Shown here piece by piece: positions 11,002 to 24,300 of a stretch of DNA of 64,000 bases. Origin of the DNA: Saccharina japonica (taxonomy: Eukaryota; Sar; Phaeophyceae; Laminariales; Laminariaceae); NCBI GenBank assembly GCA_008828725.1, contig MEHQ01002326.1, positions 48,739-112,738 of the forward strand, given 5' to 3'. Each line of letters opens with the position of its first letter. The first letter of the stretch is position 1. The notes beneath the pieces are model-generated. The model was given only the letters and a program-made list of their open reading frames with translations, was not told the origin of the DNA and ran no database searches. Both the position numbers and the translations under genes were made by a program.

Positions 11002-11355
11002 GGGGGACCATAGTAAATACTAGTAAGGGTCGTTCTTATCGAGCAACTTTTTCCCAAAATTTCCAAAAAAAAATTCCAAAAAAAAAAAGGAAAATCAAGA
11101 AAAAACAGGATTTATTTGGAAATTTGGAATTTTTACAGAGGGCAAAATATTTGGAAGGCTTCGCATTCCAAAATTTGGAAAATATTTTTGGAAAATATGC
11201 AAGTCCTAAAAATTGCGCGAAAAAAATATTTGGAAATTTTGGAAAAAAGTTGCTCGATAAGAACGACCCTAAATAGGACCTACGGTACAGACAAAAACCT
11301 ATACATTTACGTACCTATTTTTGCTAACAATATTTGGTCCTATTTACTATTAATA
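11002..11355. mobile_element. R4 MITE interrupted by a younger element
   Basis: GGGGGACCATAGTAAATACT at 11002, then an insertion (11027-11269), then AATAGGACCTACGGTACAGA and a right end GGTCCTATTTACTATTAAT. Confidence 0.8.
11027..11269. mobile_element. 243-bp MITE with long near-perfect inverted ends and TAA duplication
   Basis: Ends GGGTCGTTCTTATCGAGCAA are inverted over about 40 bp with one mismatch. TAA flanks both sides (11024-11026 and 11270-11272). A 3-bp TWA duplication is typical of PIF/Harbinger elements; the superfamily is inferred since no transposase is present. The interior is AT-rich with repeated TTTGGAAA words. Confidence 0.85.
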
Positions 11356-12822
11356 TAAGTCCTCCGCAATATCGTAGGGGGAAACACCAGAGTCTGCGTT
11401 GATTCCTGGTCGATTTATGATGCTGGATGATGGTGATGTGTTTCTCTCCGCACAAACCCGCCAGTGTTTACGGTAGTACCGGATCACAGCTCCGTGGCGT
11501 CGCTGCTAATACTCTTACTCTTACACCCAACGGCGCACAGCAGCAGCTACTATTAACTACCAGGTACGTATTAACCACTACTGCTGTGTACCGACTTGCC
11601 GCTGCTCATACATCGAGTATGATATCGCCTGTTTTCACGTGGTCTGTTTTCAGGACTATGCGATCGTTTACAACAACCTTCTTGGTACGAGAGCTGCAGC
11701 AGTATCATATGCTGTCTTCCTTGTTGTTTGTGTGCTGCATTTGTTGTTTGTGTCGGGATATCATATCTATCCGCTATGTACGTACCCACAATCACTCTCC
11801 TTCTTCTTTTGCCTCCTCTCTCTCTCCATCTCACCTTTTGTCAACAGCACGAGGCAGCGGGTCGCGCCGAATTACCACGGAGTCGTCGCTTGCCGCAAGC
11901 TGTAGCACAAATGAGCTTTGGACGTATGGTACCAGGTACAGGTTACAGGTTACTGCAGCAGTTACGAGTACCTTCTCGTAGTACCCGCGGAGTGGTATGT
12001 ACGACAGGTACGGTCCGTGCCCAAATGGTACGAGCGTTTGTGGGGAGGGGCGGAGGGGAAGGACAGCACATATGTGACCGGAAATATAAATACCGTTGGA
12101 TCATTAACATTAATATTCAAATGATCCTTATATTTACGTCCAAATGGGTAGCTAACGATTTACGATGGTTGTCGTAGATGTTGTAGATCTCGGAACTCGG
12201 AACTCGGAACACATGGAGTATGAAAGCCACATGCATGCATGGAGCGATAAGGAGAGAGGGCTGGATCTTCCGCCGTGGGACGACGATAAGCACGCGACAG
12301 CTCTCAAGACCATGGGTGGTGTGGCCTTTGGAGCTACGGGCTACGGGCGGCCAGCGCCTATACATCTGCACGGTCATATAAAGGTCTGCATGGCGACACA
12401 TCGCCCTGAGAGCCCAGCCCTTATCTCCATGCCCGTGGATGTTCCGCCATCTACGACATCTACGACATCTACGCACTAATTACTCGAAGAAAGTTCTGCT
12501 CTACGTGTACAATGTGGTGTACCCAAAAATAGCCCGTAGTTCCACACGGCTGTACGTACTCGTGCGTACGGGTACTGCCGCTGCTGCTGTGTAAGAGGCA
12601 CGTACTATCAATACGAGCTGATACGAATAACTACATCAGTACACCCTGGTATATACCTGGTACCCGTGCTGTCCTTTGAAGGTGAGATGAGCGAGAGAAA
12701 GAGTGGATGCACAGGATTGTATATACGAGGTGTGATATACGCACGACTTGTCCGCGTCGTTTCGCAATGAAACGATATGATTGCTTGAAAAGACAAGGCG
12801 ACTTGACGCTAACAACTATTAA

Positions 12823-13614
12823 TAGGGATGTACATCAACTCATAATCACGTGTTGATTATGATTATTTTTGGTGATTAATTTTAATCACGTGATGTGATT
12901 AATTATTGTTGATTGTTGATTATAAATCAACTAGTCATGATTAGTTGATTATTGGACATAATCATGATTAGTTGATTATTTTTTAATAAAAAAGGGGCGT
13001 TTTGTGATGTAACCCTGAAAAAATGTGCCTCTGGCGCACATTGCCACAAATTACCTAATCAATGATTAGTTGATTATTGAAATTAATCATGATTACTGGC
13101 GTGCGTTATGTGCAGGTTGCACCTGCAAAAGTTTTTGTGCAGGCTGTGTGTGGCCAATTTCATCCTTGCCCGTCGACCCAGACCAAGCCAACCCCAGACA
13201 CACCCCTAACCCTAACCCTAACCCGAACCCCAACCCCTTGGGGGGCACGAGGTCGGCAGGGGCAGCCACGCGGCTCCGCCGCGTGTTTTGGTGGCGTTTT
13301 TCCAAAAAAAAACATCCGGCCCAAAAGGCCAGCCTCACACATTAAAACCAGCATCCTGCACAAAAAAAATTGCATGTGCAACCTGCACACAGTACGCGTC
13401 ATGATTACTTGATTATTTTTGAATAAAAATGAGGCGTTTTGTGATGTAACCGTGAAAACCATCAATAATCAACCGATAATCATGATTATTAATCACATCA
13501 TCGTGTAGTTGATTGTGATGATATTAATCAACTAATCATGATTAAATCAACACGATTTGGACAAATTAATCAACAATCAAATCAACCCCGAAAAAGAGTT
13601 GATGTACATCCCTA
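12823..13614. mobile_element. hAT-like non-autonomous element, 792 bp
   Basis: Ends TAGGGATGTACATCAACTC are exactly inverted (12823-12841 and 13596-13614). Both arms are rich in AATCATGATTAGTTGATTA words and share GGCGTTTTGTGATGTAACC. A 10-bp direct repeat CTAACAACTA lies at 12809-12818 and 13615-13624, with four extra bases on the left. The middle (13110-13390) contains CCCTAA repeats. TAGGGATG-type ends are usual for hAT elements. No transposase frame. Confidence 0.75.
13202..13236 (+). repeat. Interstitial telomere-like repeat
   Basis: CCCTAA three times in a row, followed by CCCGAACCCCAACCCC, inside the hAT-like element. The unit matches the TTAGGG-type telomere repeat. Confidence 0.8.
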
Positions 13615-15804
13615 CTAACAACTAACAACAGCAGTAGTAGATGTAAAGTAACAGCAGTACTGCATTTTTGGAGGTCGTATCAGTAGGTCTGCCTATCCAT
13701 AGACTCGAGAAATGTGAAAGCTGTGTACGGCGTATGAACAGGCAGCGAGTACACCCTACTTGCTGCCGTGGCGAGTGTAAATGTATGTGATGAGAGGTCA
13801 CTACACTGCTGTGTACTACTGTACGTACCGGTGCTGCTGTGGTGAGCATGTATGTGTACGAAGTAGAGCTGTACCCCGGCGAGTACCCGTCACAAACGGG
13901 TACTCGGACAATTCTGAAAGTGAAACCCAAACCCGGCGCGGGTAACCCCGTTTTTTCGACGAAATCAGGTGACCGTATATGACAGGCAGTGTATATCACA
14001 CCCCCTGGGGTGAATTTCAAAGCCAATTTTCTCCATAACCAGGGGGGGCACAGAAAACGAAAAATGCGACTTTCGGAGCATCTCGTCGAGACCTTTCCAT
14101 AGACGGGTTGCGCGGGGTTAGCGCTCGACCGGTCGTCGAGCAAATCAGCGTTGAAATTCGTCCGAGGGGGTGCGATATACAGTGTCATATACGGCACTCG
14201 GGTAAATCCGGGTACCCGGACAAGCCGTTTTCGTTTACGGTCACCAAGCATCGCCACACGCGGATGACAGCAGTGCGTACTACGACTTGATGTCGAAACG
14301 ATAACTATAACCACCAAACAACGGTAACAGAGCGCCGGGTGTTCGATCATCCTTCGACATGTAACGCCGTTACGTAGTCGTACACCTATACCCACACCCT
14401 ATGCCCCTGAACTGAGCACATCCAGGTAGCGAAAGACAGATTGACACAGTACGTGTGGCATAATAAGAATGGGTGGTGTTCCTAGGTCCTCATGCCGGGC
14501 AGGTGTAGGTGTCATGACCCGAGGAAAATAAATGCATGCCTATACATCGGTAGTAAACTTGAAGGTTATCGAAGATATCAACATCACGCGCACGCATTTG
14601 AAAAATAACAGTAGTGGAAACTCTCTTGAAAAACCGTACAAAAGGCATGAATATAATTTTCAGCTCTGAATAGTCACAGTAGTGATACCCGTGGGCACCC
14701 TGGTTTCTGTCGATTTTTAAGGTTTCTAAAGACATTGTGGGGAGGGACATGCCTAACATACGGGTACCCGGGTACTCGAACCCGCCGAGTACACGGGTTT
14801 TGGTCACCCCCAAAACCCGCGGGTTTCAAGTCAAACCCGAACCCGTCACGGATTTTCCCCATCCGGGTTGTACCCGCCAGGTACCCGGGTTTCGGTCATC
14901 CGGGATACACCTCTATTAGTAGTACGAAGTACAAGGCGCTTCGCGTAGCGGGCGGTTCCGCCCGCTACGCTCGCTCATCGAAAATATGGTATGAAAGAAA
15001 GTCACAGATGGATCAGAAAATAAGGAGGAAACAAGCGACTTGCAAATGCCAAGAGCCCCGTGCTCCAGGACAAGAACGCTATATGCTCGAAAGAGAAAGC
15101 ACGGCACCACGGCCCACAGCAAGGCGCTGCGCTGCCTGCTGGGTGTGATTTCTGCCATTTTCGTGATTTTCTATATGATATATGTGGCACTATTGCACGG
15201 CAAAATGTACAAGGCAAACGGGACAACAAAAACAAAACTTTTGAAGAAAAAAAAAACGAATTGGTGAGGCTGTCAATTTTCGGGCGACAGGTCCAGACAC
15301 CAGTTTATCAGCGTCTCTAAGCCTTCGCAACCACCGCTCTCAGAGCAATGATGCATACATACAGCCTCCAAGACTTGGTGCCATCTCGTTCCGTGCAAGG
15401 CAAGTAAGTTGTCATCGGCCGCGCATGATGCTGCGTGCGCAAAGCACCGCTCTTTTTGTTGGATGAATCAAACAAAATAATCGAAGAAACAACGAAGAAA
15501 ACTAATGCCAGGACCGATCCCCAAAAAATATGTTTTCCTTCGGCAAATAAGAGCTGAGAGTAGGCTGTGAGAGGGCAGTGTCAAGTGTCAAGGCTGGCCT
15601 TGAAGTGGGGTAGACAAACGTAATAATTTATATGGTGAGAGATCACGCCTCGGGGTTGTGACGCGATACCATACATACTGGTCGTATCAGGGACGGTACA
15701 TAACAGGCTTTGCCGTGCCGGGCAGAAAATGCCCTCCGCACATATGTACATGCCCGTAATGGACCGGTATCACGGGCGGATCGAAGCCGTATATGCGCCA
15801 GACA
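13615..15804. other. Intergenic stretch with GGGTACCCG-rich sequence
   Basis: 13860-14240 and 14750-14915 are rich in GGGTACCCGG and CGGGTTT words, in partly inverted arrangement, as is 35590-35720. No gene recognised. Confidence 0.4.
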
Positions 15805-16617
<813 letters not shown>

Positions 16618-16854
16618 ACAGCAGTGCTGCCCAAGAAAAAACGTGTTGAATGAAGAGGAAGAACACACTGAGTACGTCGCAGCAAGAAACGTTTCGCCTT
16701 GAGGCACATAATGAGCACAAGCCCACCCACAAAAAAAAAAGTTCGAGTTATATTTACATGCGTAGCACAGCGGAGTTGGCAGTACTCGAAAGTACCACAA
16801 AATAAAGCGAGACACAATTGTTAGGGCATCGCATAGACAGTCCATGGGTCCATG

Positions 16855-17180
16855 AGCATCCCGTGGGCATTCCACAGGGAGCCCATGGGCATTCCACTGG
16901 CATCCCACGGGCATCCCACGGGTATCCCACGGGCATCCCACGGGCAGTCCACTGGTAGCCCACGGGCAGCGCGCAAGATACCCGTGGGTTTTCGATGGTC
17001 TGCCCGTGGAATGCCCATGGGCTGCCGGCCGGATGCCGTGGGTTTTCCATGGGCTGCCCGTGGGATGCCCGTGGGATGCCCGCGGGATGCTCGTGGGATG
17101 CTCGTGGGATGCCTGTGGGGTGCCCGTGGGCATCCTATGGGCTGCCCGTGAGCTACCTGTGGAATGTCCGTGGGCTTTAC
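16855..17180. repeat. 11-bp minisatellite arranged as an inverted repeat
   Basis: Left arm (16855-16975) is built of ATCCCACGGGC units, right arm (16985-17180) of the inverse GCCCGTGGGAT units, about 9-15 units each with point changes. A central ~20-bp spacer allows a large hairpin. Confidence 0.85.
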
Positions 17181-17594
17181 TTCCCATGGGGTGCCCACTG
17201 GAATTTTATCAAACAGTACTATAATTAATCGTCGCCGATAAGCGACGGTGTAAATACATCGAAATCTAAAACAAAATAAGAGATAATTTCCCCCGGCCCG
17301 CCCTATGTATGTCAACATTCTGCAAAATCTCCCCCCTGGCTTAGAAAACACCTTCTTGGTAGCGATGAGAACAGTTCGATCATAGCCAAAAACGATTCCA
17401 AATTTACCGAAAAAATTAATCGGTGTGGGCAAAGGTGGATGGTCGGAATCTCATCGGAGTTCCTGACACAGACAGGCGTTCTATTTGCCTTACGTAGCGA
17501 GGGGTAATACCCTGGTAGCATCTATTTTTTTTCGCGGCTCCTCGCTTGGGGAGCTCCATACTATTACCAAGTCAAAACTGAATCTAGGGAAATA

Positions 17595-17765
17595 TGTTTG
17601 GTTTCCCCCATCAACAATCAATCCTATGGCCTGTATGGTTACGAATAATATTATTATGAGTCTTGCCATTCGGCAATCAATGTGTATGTAGCATGGGCTT
17701 CAACGTTGATCACTCATAAGCACTCCCCAAAAGAAGAAAACCACGGAGGAAAATAAAAAAGCTAC
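17595..17765 (+). repeat. Repeat shared with 60815-60940
   Basis: CTTGCCATTCG, GTAGCATG, TTCAACGTTGATCACTCA and AACCACGGAGGAAA occur in the same order at 60830-60935. Type unknown. Confidence 0.55.
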
Positions 17766-18395
17766 GACGTACATATATATATGCCTACGCACGAAGTCGA
17801 GCTCCCTTCTGTAGTTGCTTATTTCCGGCTCGAGCTCTATCTGCTCCAGTTTTTTGCTGAAACTGTAAAACACCAGGTGGTGCAAATAAGTAGAGATCTC
17901 AACGGCGAACAACGAAGTGGGCACAGCAGTAGATAACGCCTCACTCAATGGAGGGGCTGCTCCTGCTCCGTCCGTCCGTCCGTCCGACACAAATATTCCG
18001 GCGTAGAAAATAAACAAATGCTTACTAATTTGGACCCCTATTATTGTAGCACGAATCCCGAAATTCGAGACACACGACGTGCCAGGTTTGGCGTGGGAGA
18101 ATGTGGTGGAGAGTCGCGGGCTTGGAATACACCGGACGCTTCCGGTGTGCACGAAGTTTTGTCGTTCGTTTCCATTCCCCGCTTTGCTGCTGCGTATAAA
18201 ATACGTACCGGGTTTCCAAAGGAGGGCGTTTTTTTCAATGATTTTTGGCTGCACCCCCACTGCCACCTCCTTCTCCCCCTGCGTCTAACACCTAGACCAC
18301 CGCCACGTTTTTTTTTTCCCCCATCAGATTCCGAGAATCATTCCGAGAGTCGTTCCTCGCGAAGAGCCACAGCCCTCCGTCCAGCGTGGACGAGG

Positions 18396-21300
18396 ATGAT
18401 GCCCGCTGCTACTCCTCCTGTTGTTCCGTCTGCCGGTCGGAGCACGGACAAAATCTTGCACCTCATGGTGAAGGAGAGCCTGTGGGTGTTTGCAGCCATC
18501 TTAGGCGCCGCCGCCGTTCGGGCAGTCTTCACCGCTGTTCTCAGCCTGGACAATCACGAAAGGACTTTTGACATATTTTTCTTGGTGAGCTTTTTTTGCT
18601 GAGAGGCAAGGAAAATGCACTGCCTGTGTGTTCGTAGTAGGTGTTGTTTATAGTTTTTAGAGATGGTATATGTACGTCGAAAGTGTATGTACTTCGTGCA
18701 CCGGTAGACTTGTGTAGTCTAAGGGGACCATAGTAAACAGGGCCAACTATGTTTTAGAAAAAAAATAGGGAAAGATATAGATTTCTATCTACCAGGTATA
18801 CCGTATGATAGGTCTCTTGAATATGTTGTCCCACGTATTAGTAGAGCTGTGTTTCCGTCGGCAAGGTTTCACGACTACTAACTAACTTTAGTCGGCAAGT
18901 CGCCCGACGAAGCCAGCTGATGGCCAGCTGTCTTGCCGACTTGAGTCAGGCGAGCGAAGCGAGCCAAATCAGCTCGCCCCCGGTCGAGGGGGGCCCGCCC
19001 AAAAACAAAAACGGAAAACGTATCCCGCATTCAGCAATCTTCCAACAAGCTGGAAAACCCAAGAAGTCGGATAGTCGGCACTTCCGGGAAACGACTAACT
19101 ACGAGTCCGACTAACAACTAGTTGATGACTTAAGTCACATTATTATCCGACTCGCAGCTCTAATTAATAGTATACCGGAGTATTTGTTCTTGGACGCCTC
19201 CTTCATTCATTGAGGATTTTTTTGCGTTGATTCTTCTGATTTCCTTTTTTTCTCGGGGAGGGACTCGCTCCGCGTCGATCGCATCATATCGGGGTTGGCT
19301 TCTGCAACCCCCGAGCAAAGGTTTTTCGCGCTTGCGATATACCAGGTATGATACCAGGTTATAGCTCAGCGGCAGACCGGACGACGCCCCGCCCCCCCCA
19401 ACTGTCCTATTTCAGAATATCAATGTATACCGGGCAAGGTTTTGCATCGCTCTTTTTATCAGTAGGGCATCGCTCCGTCTTGTTTATAGTTTTCTTTTAA
19501 AATACGCGCACTGGACGCTGGTTGGGCTCTTGAGTATTGGCTGCTGCGTGGGATTAACATATGCTTACGGGTATATATATATAAAAACACACACACACAC
19601 AGCTGTGAGTGAGATCAAGGATTTCGTCGAAACTCATCTTTGCTAGCTGAGTGTAATAGTTCGATAGATGATTTGTATCCCACGCACCTTGCAAAAATGA
19701 GTTTCGAACAAATCCTCGATCTCACAGCTGTCGTTTTTTTTCTTTGTTCTTCTCAATATAGATGATTTGAACCGCAACGGAAACACCAAGGCTGGGAGTA
19801 TTCCGCCATCGGCAACCAGCAGCGCATTGTCGGGAAAGGAGGACGGTGGCTTATTCACTACTGACCGACTGACCGGCTGGCCGGCTGGCCGACCGACCGA
19901 CCAATCCATCCATTTTTTCAAAGTGTTCCCCCACGTCTCAAGCATAGGGCCCCTTCCCCCCCCCCCCCCCCCCCCTCCTCTTCCCAAGTAATGTCTGCCT
20001 GGTCGGCGAAAACCCGATGTTGCTCCGTCCCGGCATTGCAGGGATGCGAGGGTCTATGGTTAGACGACTGCGGCCATCCATGACATGAGTACACCCCCCT
20101 CCCCCCCATCCTCTTCCCCATCCACTCTCCTGCCCCGCTCCCCTCCCCCTTTCTTCCCTGGCCTCACGTGCGAAACGGCGTCGCCTGTGACGTGTTTTTG
20201 TTTTTCGTTTTCGTTTTGTGTTGTGTTGCACGCATCAGCGACCGGCGTTTAACCATGGTTTCGCTTGGCTGGCCTGCGAGGTGTACTTCTGTGCAACGCG
20301 AACGCGTCAGCAGCCTGCCACGCGACAGGAGTGGCGCTTCTTGGTCGCCTCGAGCGTCGTCTCTTCCCTCGAAAATATAGTTTTCAAATGCTACGTGCTC
20401 ATGCAGACTTTCCTACCTTCCACGAAGGTGAGGGGGCGGGGGCGACGGTCGGGGAGGGGGTGGGTGGGTGGGTGGGTAGAGGTGGCGGCTATCCCTATCG
20501 CGTGCAGAGCAGAGCCTTCAGCAGCAGCAGCAGTACGTAGATGTCCGGTTTGCGGTGGGTGGGTGACATGTCGATGCTCTTCAGCTGTAGTAGCGGCGGC
20601 CGTCGCAGTTTTAATACGCGCACGTGCGACCAAAAAGGGGGAGGGAGGGGGGGGCGAACGGTTGTTAAGAATGATGCATTTCATCGCTAGCTGTACGGTG
20701 TGCGGCTCATGTTAATAATATGGGAGTTGACGAATTTCAGACTTAAGTTTGTTCGTTTTTTTTATTCAAGAATTTACAGCCACGTAAGCCTTTGTGCTAT
20801 CGAGGAAGGCGACTGTTAGTAAATCCTATGATACCGTATACAATAGCCTTCAAGAGCCTATGATCGACGTTTTAAATCACAGTAAGCCGCGAGCCTTACG
20901 CGGCAAAAACAAGAGATTGTTAGCTGCCGTCGCGTACTGCACGTAAAGCGGCCGTCACAGGTTATTATACCCGTACTAAAAACAAAAGGGGGAGGGATGA
21001 ACGATTGCGGGATGGTTATGCTTCGTCGTTGGTATGGCACAGATAGAAACGAAAGCAGCAGCAGCAGTGGACAGCGATAACCTGGGCGAGGAAGCGCTGG
21101 CGAAAGCAGCATCATCAGCGGCGACTGAAAAACAAGTGTAGTGTTATACACGTAGCATGATGATGGGAGGTGATGCCGGTGCAAGTGGCAAGACACCGTT
21201 TGCGTGAGGGTGAAGCCAGGTGTTGGTAATGTAGGTGAACCCAAGAACGGAAAAAAAAACTGGCGATACTTGGATCCGATCTACTATCGGGTCCGATGCA

Positions 21301-24300
21301 TGCCGTTAACTCCCTCCGGGACTGGAGAGGGAGAATATGCCGAAACCCATGTATGCGACGATTTCCCACCCAGGACAGATCACCGATTCGTTTGTGTGCA
21401 CTTCCTGATCTAGATATTTTGCAGGGCAGCTGCTATACTCCTGATCTGCATCATCTATTATAGCTCACGTGGGAGCCGTGCAACCCGCATGGTCCACGTA
21501 CGTATTGTAGAGCGTGTTTCCCGGGGTTGAATCTTGTACTATTCACATGCAGATAAAATGCTGCACAGCATCTCATAGCGGCAGGTTAAGATGTACAGTA
21601 GGTGATCTACTGTAGATGGTTTACTTCGACCACGGTCTGCCCGGAGTGTGCACGATTCACGATAGCAGCATCGGCCACACCATGTGGCCCAGGCTTTTGG
21701 GGTAGGAGGAAGGAGATGCGTCGGAAGCGCCAGCGGAGGGAGATGTGGGAGATGGGCGCAGCAGCATCACGATGATGGTGATTCTTGCACTGCTGGTGCT
21801 GGTGCTGCTGCACGTGCTTCCTACTACGGGACACCACAGTAAATAGGAGGACCTACGATATGTACACACGAAAACCTATTTTTTTCCCCGTCTATTTTTA
21901 CTGCCAATATTTCGGTCCTGTTTACTATGGTCCCTCGTAACAGATGGTTATGGTTGGTAAGAACCGCTCTTCTTGTCGCGTTTTACTGTAGGTTGCTACG
22001 AATACGAGTACCGGACGCATGCTACGATAGAGGTGCACCATGTGTTTTCTGAGCTCCTCACTTAAGGGGCGTCATGCCTCACCGAAAAAATGATTTTGGA
22101 GGAACATAAAAATGCTGCCGGATGAGAAATATCATGACCTAAGTATACTCTGAAACAATATTCGTCACAAAAATGAAAGTCCGACGAATTTGGGTTAAGG
22201 AGCCCGATAGTTCAGAAAACGATTCAGCCAAAAAGTGCTACCTCTACCGTAGCACGCGCCTACGTAAATACTGATGGCTGGGTCTCAAGAAATTAATTGT
22301 TCACATAGACACGAGAGCGACGAAACAAAAACGGTGCTGCTTTCGGCATCGACCATATAAATATCAAAACAGCCTGAACTGCTGTTTGTAGGCCATGTGT
22401 CCGAATTTACCACGGAAAGAGCTTACATCATCATGACGCGCGCAGCATCGTTATATATATACGTACGCGAACTGCTGCGTTCACACAACGCGGTTAGTGA
22501 TACAGCACTTTTGTCACTATCTTGTTTTTTGTCGCCTGGGCTCCATAAGGGTTTTAAGCCCCTTCAACAATTTTTGCTCGTGGTATAGATGAAATCCCGC
22601 TATCTTCACCTCTGTACTCACACGAAACATACCTAGACAACCTGTTATTTATGTTATATTCCGTATTCTCTGGAATTGTGTTTTCGACGGGGGGTGCGAG
22701 CAGATATGGCTTATTTTACCGTTTCGGGGATGATTATTGTCCTTGTTCCCTGGATTGCGAAGCGTGCTCTGCCTTTCAACCACCACCCTACCTTTTCACG
22801 GACCTCGCTAGCTGCGCTCGTCCGCCTTGTGGTTTCTCACACTGTTAAACAGGCGGTGTTGTCGCTAGCTCCCGCGATCGTGATGGGGATCGGCTCTCAA
22901 TTTTTCGGCAAGACGTTTTCCAAGAGCCGGAAGGTGGGGCTTATCAGTAATCATCATTGATTGTCGCTACTTGATAATACCAAAGTCATCTGGTATACAT
23001 TGGCCATTCATATGTACAACAGGCAGCTTTTCCAGTCTGTTGTCGTTTGTTGATGCAACATTTAGCTGCAGAACCTGTGTTATACTGCTGTGTACTCGTA
23101 CACATACTCGTAAGGCAATTAGTTGCAAACGGCAGTGGTGTCATGGATATATACAGCAGCACATACATACATACATACATGTAAACATGGAGCAGATGTG
23201 TTCAGTATCTACCGTGTCTACAGCAGCACATGTAGTACGGGCATACCGGTAAAACATAGAGAAGGTATCTTCGGTATCCCTCCGGAACCGGTAGCGTAGT
23301 ATTTGTTGTTGTTGAAGTAATAATATAGGCTACATAGATGGGGTCATGAGTCCGTACCCTAAAAAAGGATACCGGTTGTTACCGCAAGACTGGGGTTCCG
23401 TCGTAGCAAGGGTCTTTCCCTTTTTTTGTTTTTAAACGAAGTGCAAGGGTGCTCCCATGTTGGTTTTTTAGCTACGAGCAGCGCCCACGCGCAACGCACA
23501 TCGATTCGCTCACCCCTACTCTGCTCACCATCAGCTTTCTTCTGCTCAGCAAAGCAATCAATTAACATCGGCCTGGAGTCGCCAACCATCTTCTTCTGTT
23601 CTTCTTTGAAGCTCTTGTCCGGTTCACTTTACCGTGACCTGCGTTTTGCCTCTCAAACCACAGACTGTGTATTGTCGGTCATCGACAATCGGGTCTAGGC
23701 GTAACACATCAGCTACGAGTTGGTGCACACGCCAATCGTCACACGTTAACACACTATATACCCCGCGGGCTACTTCTGAGGCAGGAGGGTGGGGGTGTAC
23801 TCATTGTCTTGCATGGCCGTGGTCGTAGGACCATAGGGTGTGGGGTGTACTCATTAGCCGCATGTCGTGCATGGCCGTAGTCGTATGACCATAGACCCTG
23901 GCATCCCTATATACATTGACGGGACGGGACACGTCGGCTTTTCGCCGACCAGGCAGACATTTGCTTGCACCGAGCTTTGCGAAGCGAAACGTAAGGTGTG
24001 GGAGGGTGGAGGGTGGCGGGGGTTGTTCTCATTGGCATGCATAGCTGTAGTCGCGTGATCGTAGGGTGGGGGGCGGTGTACTCATGCCATACATGACCGT
24101 AGTTGTATGGCCATAGACTCTCGCATCCCTACAATGCCGGGACGAAACATGTCGAGTTTTAACCGACCAGGCAGACATTGCTTGCACCAAGCGCGAAGCG
24201 CCGTGGGGTGTCTGGCGAGGCTCATTCCTAGTGGGGGCGGGAGGGGTTTACGGAACGAGCATAGTTTGACTGCGGTAGAAATAAAGTCACGCTTGGGAGG

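Larger units (their letters stand above)
9217..12822. other. Intergenic stretch upstream of the transporter pseudogene
   Basis: Contains the degenerate telomere-like run (9703), two R4 MITEs (10666, 11002) and the young 243-bp MITE. No exon with convincing splice sites or family similarity was found. Short frames at 10277-10698 and 11427-12177 are attributed to low complexity or chance. Confidence 0.5.
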
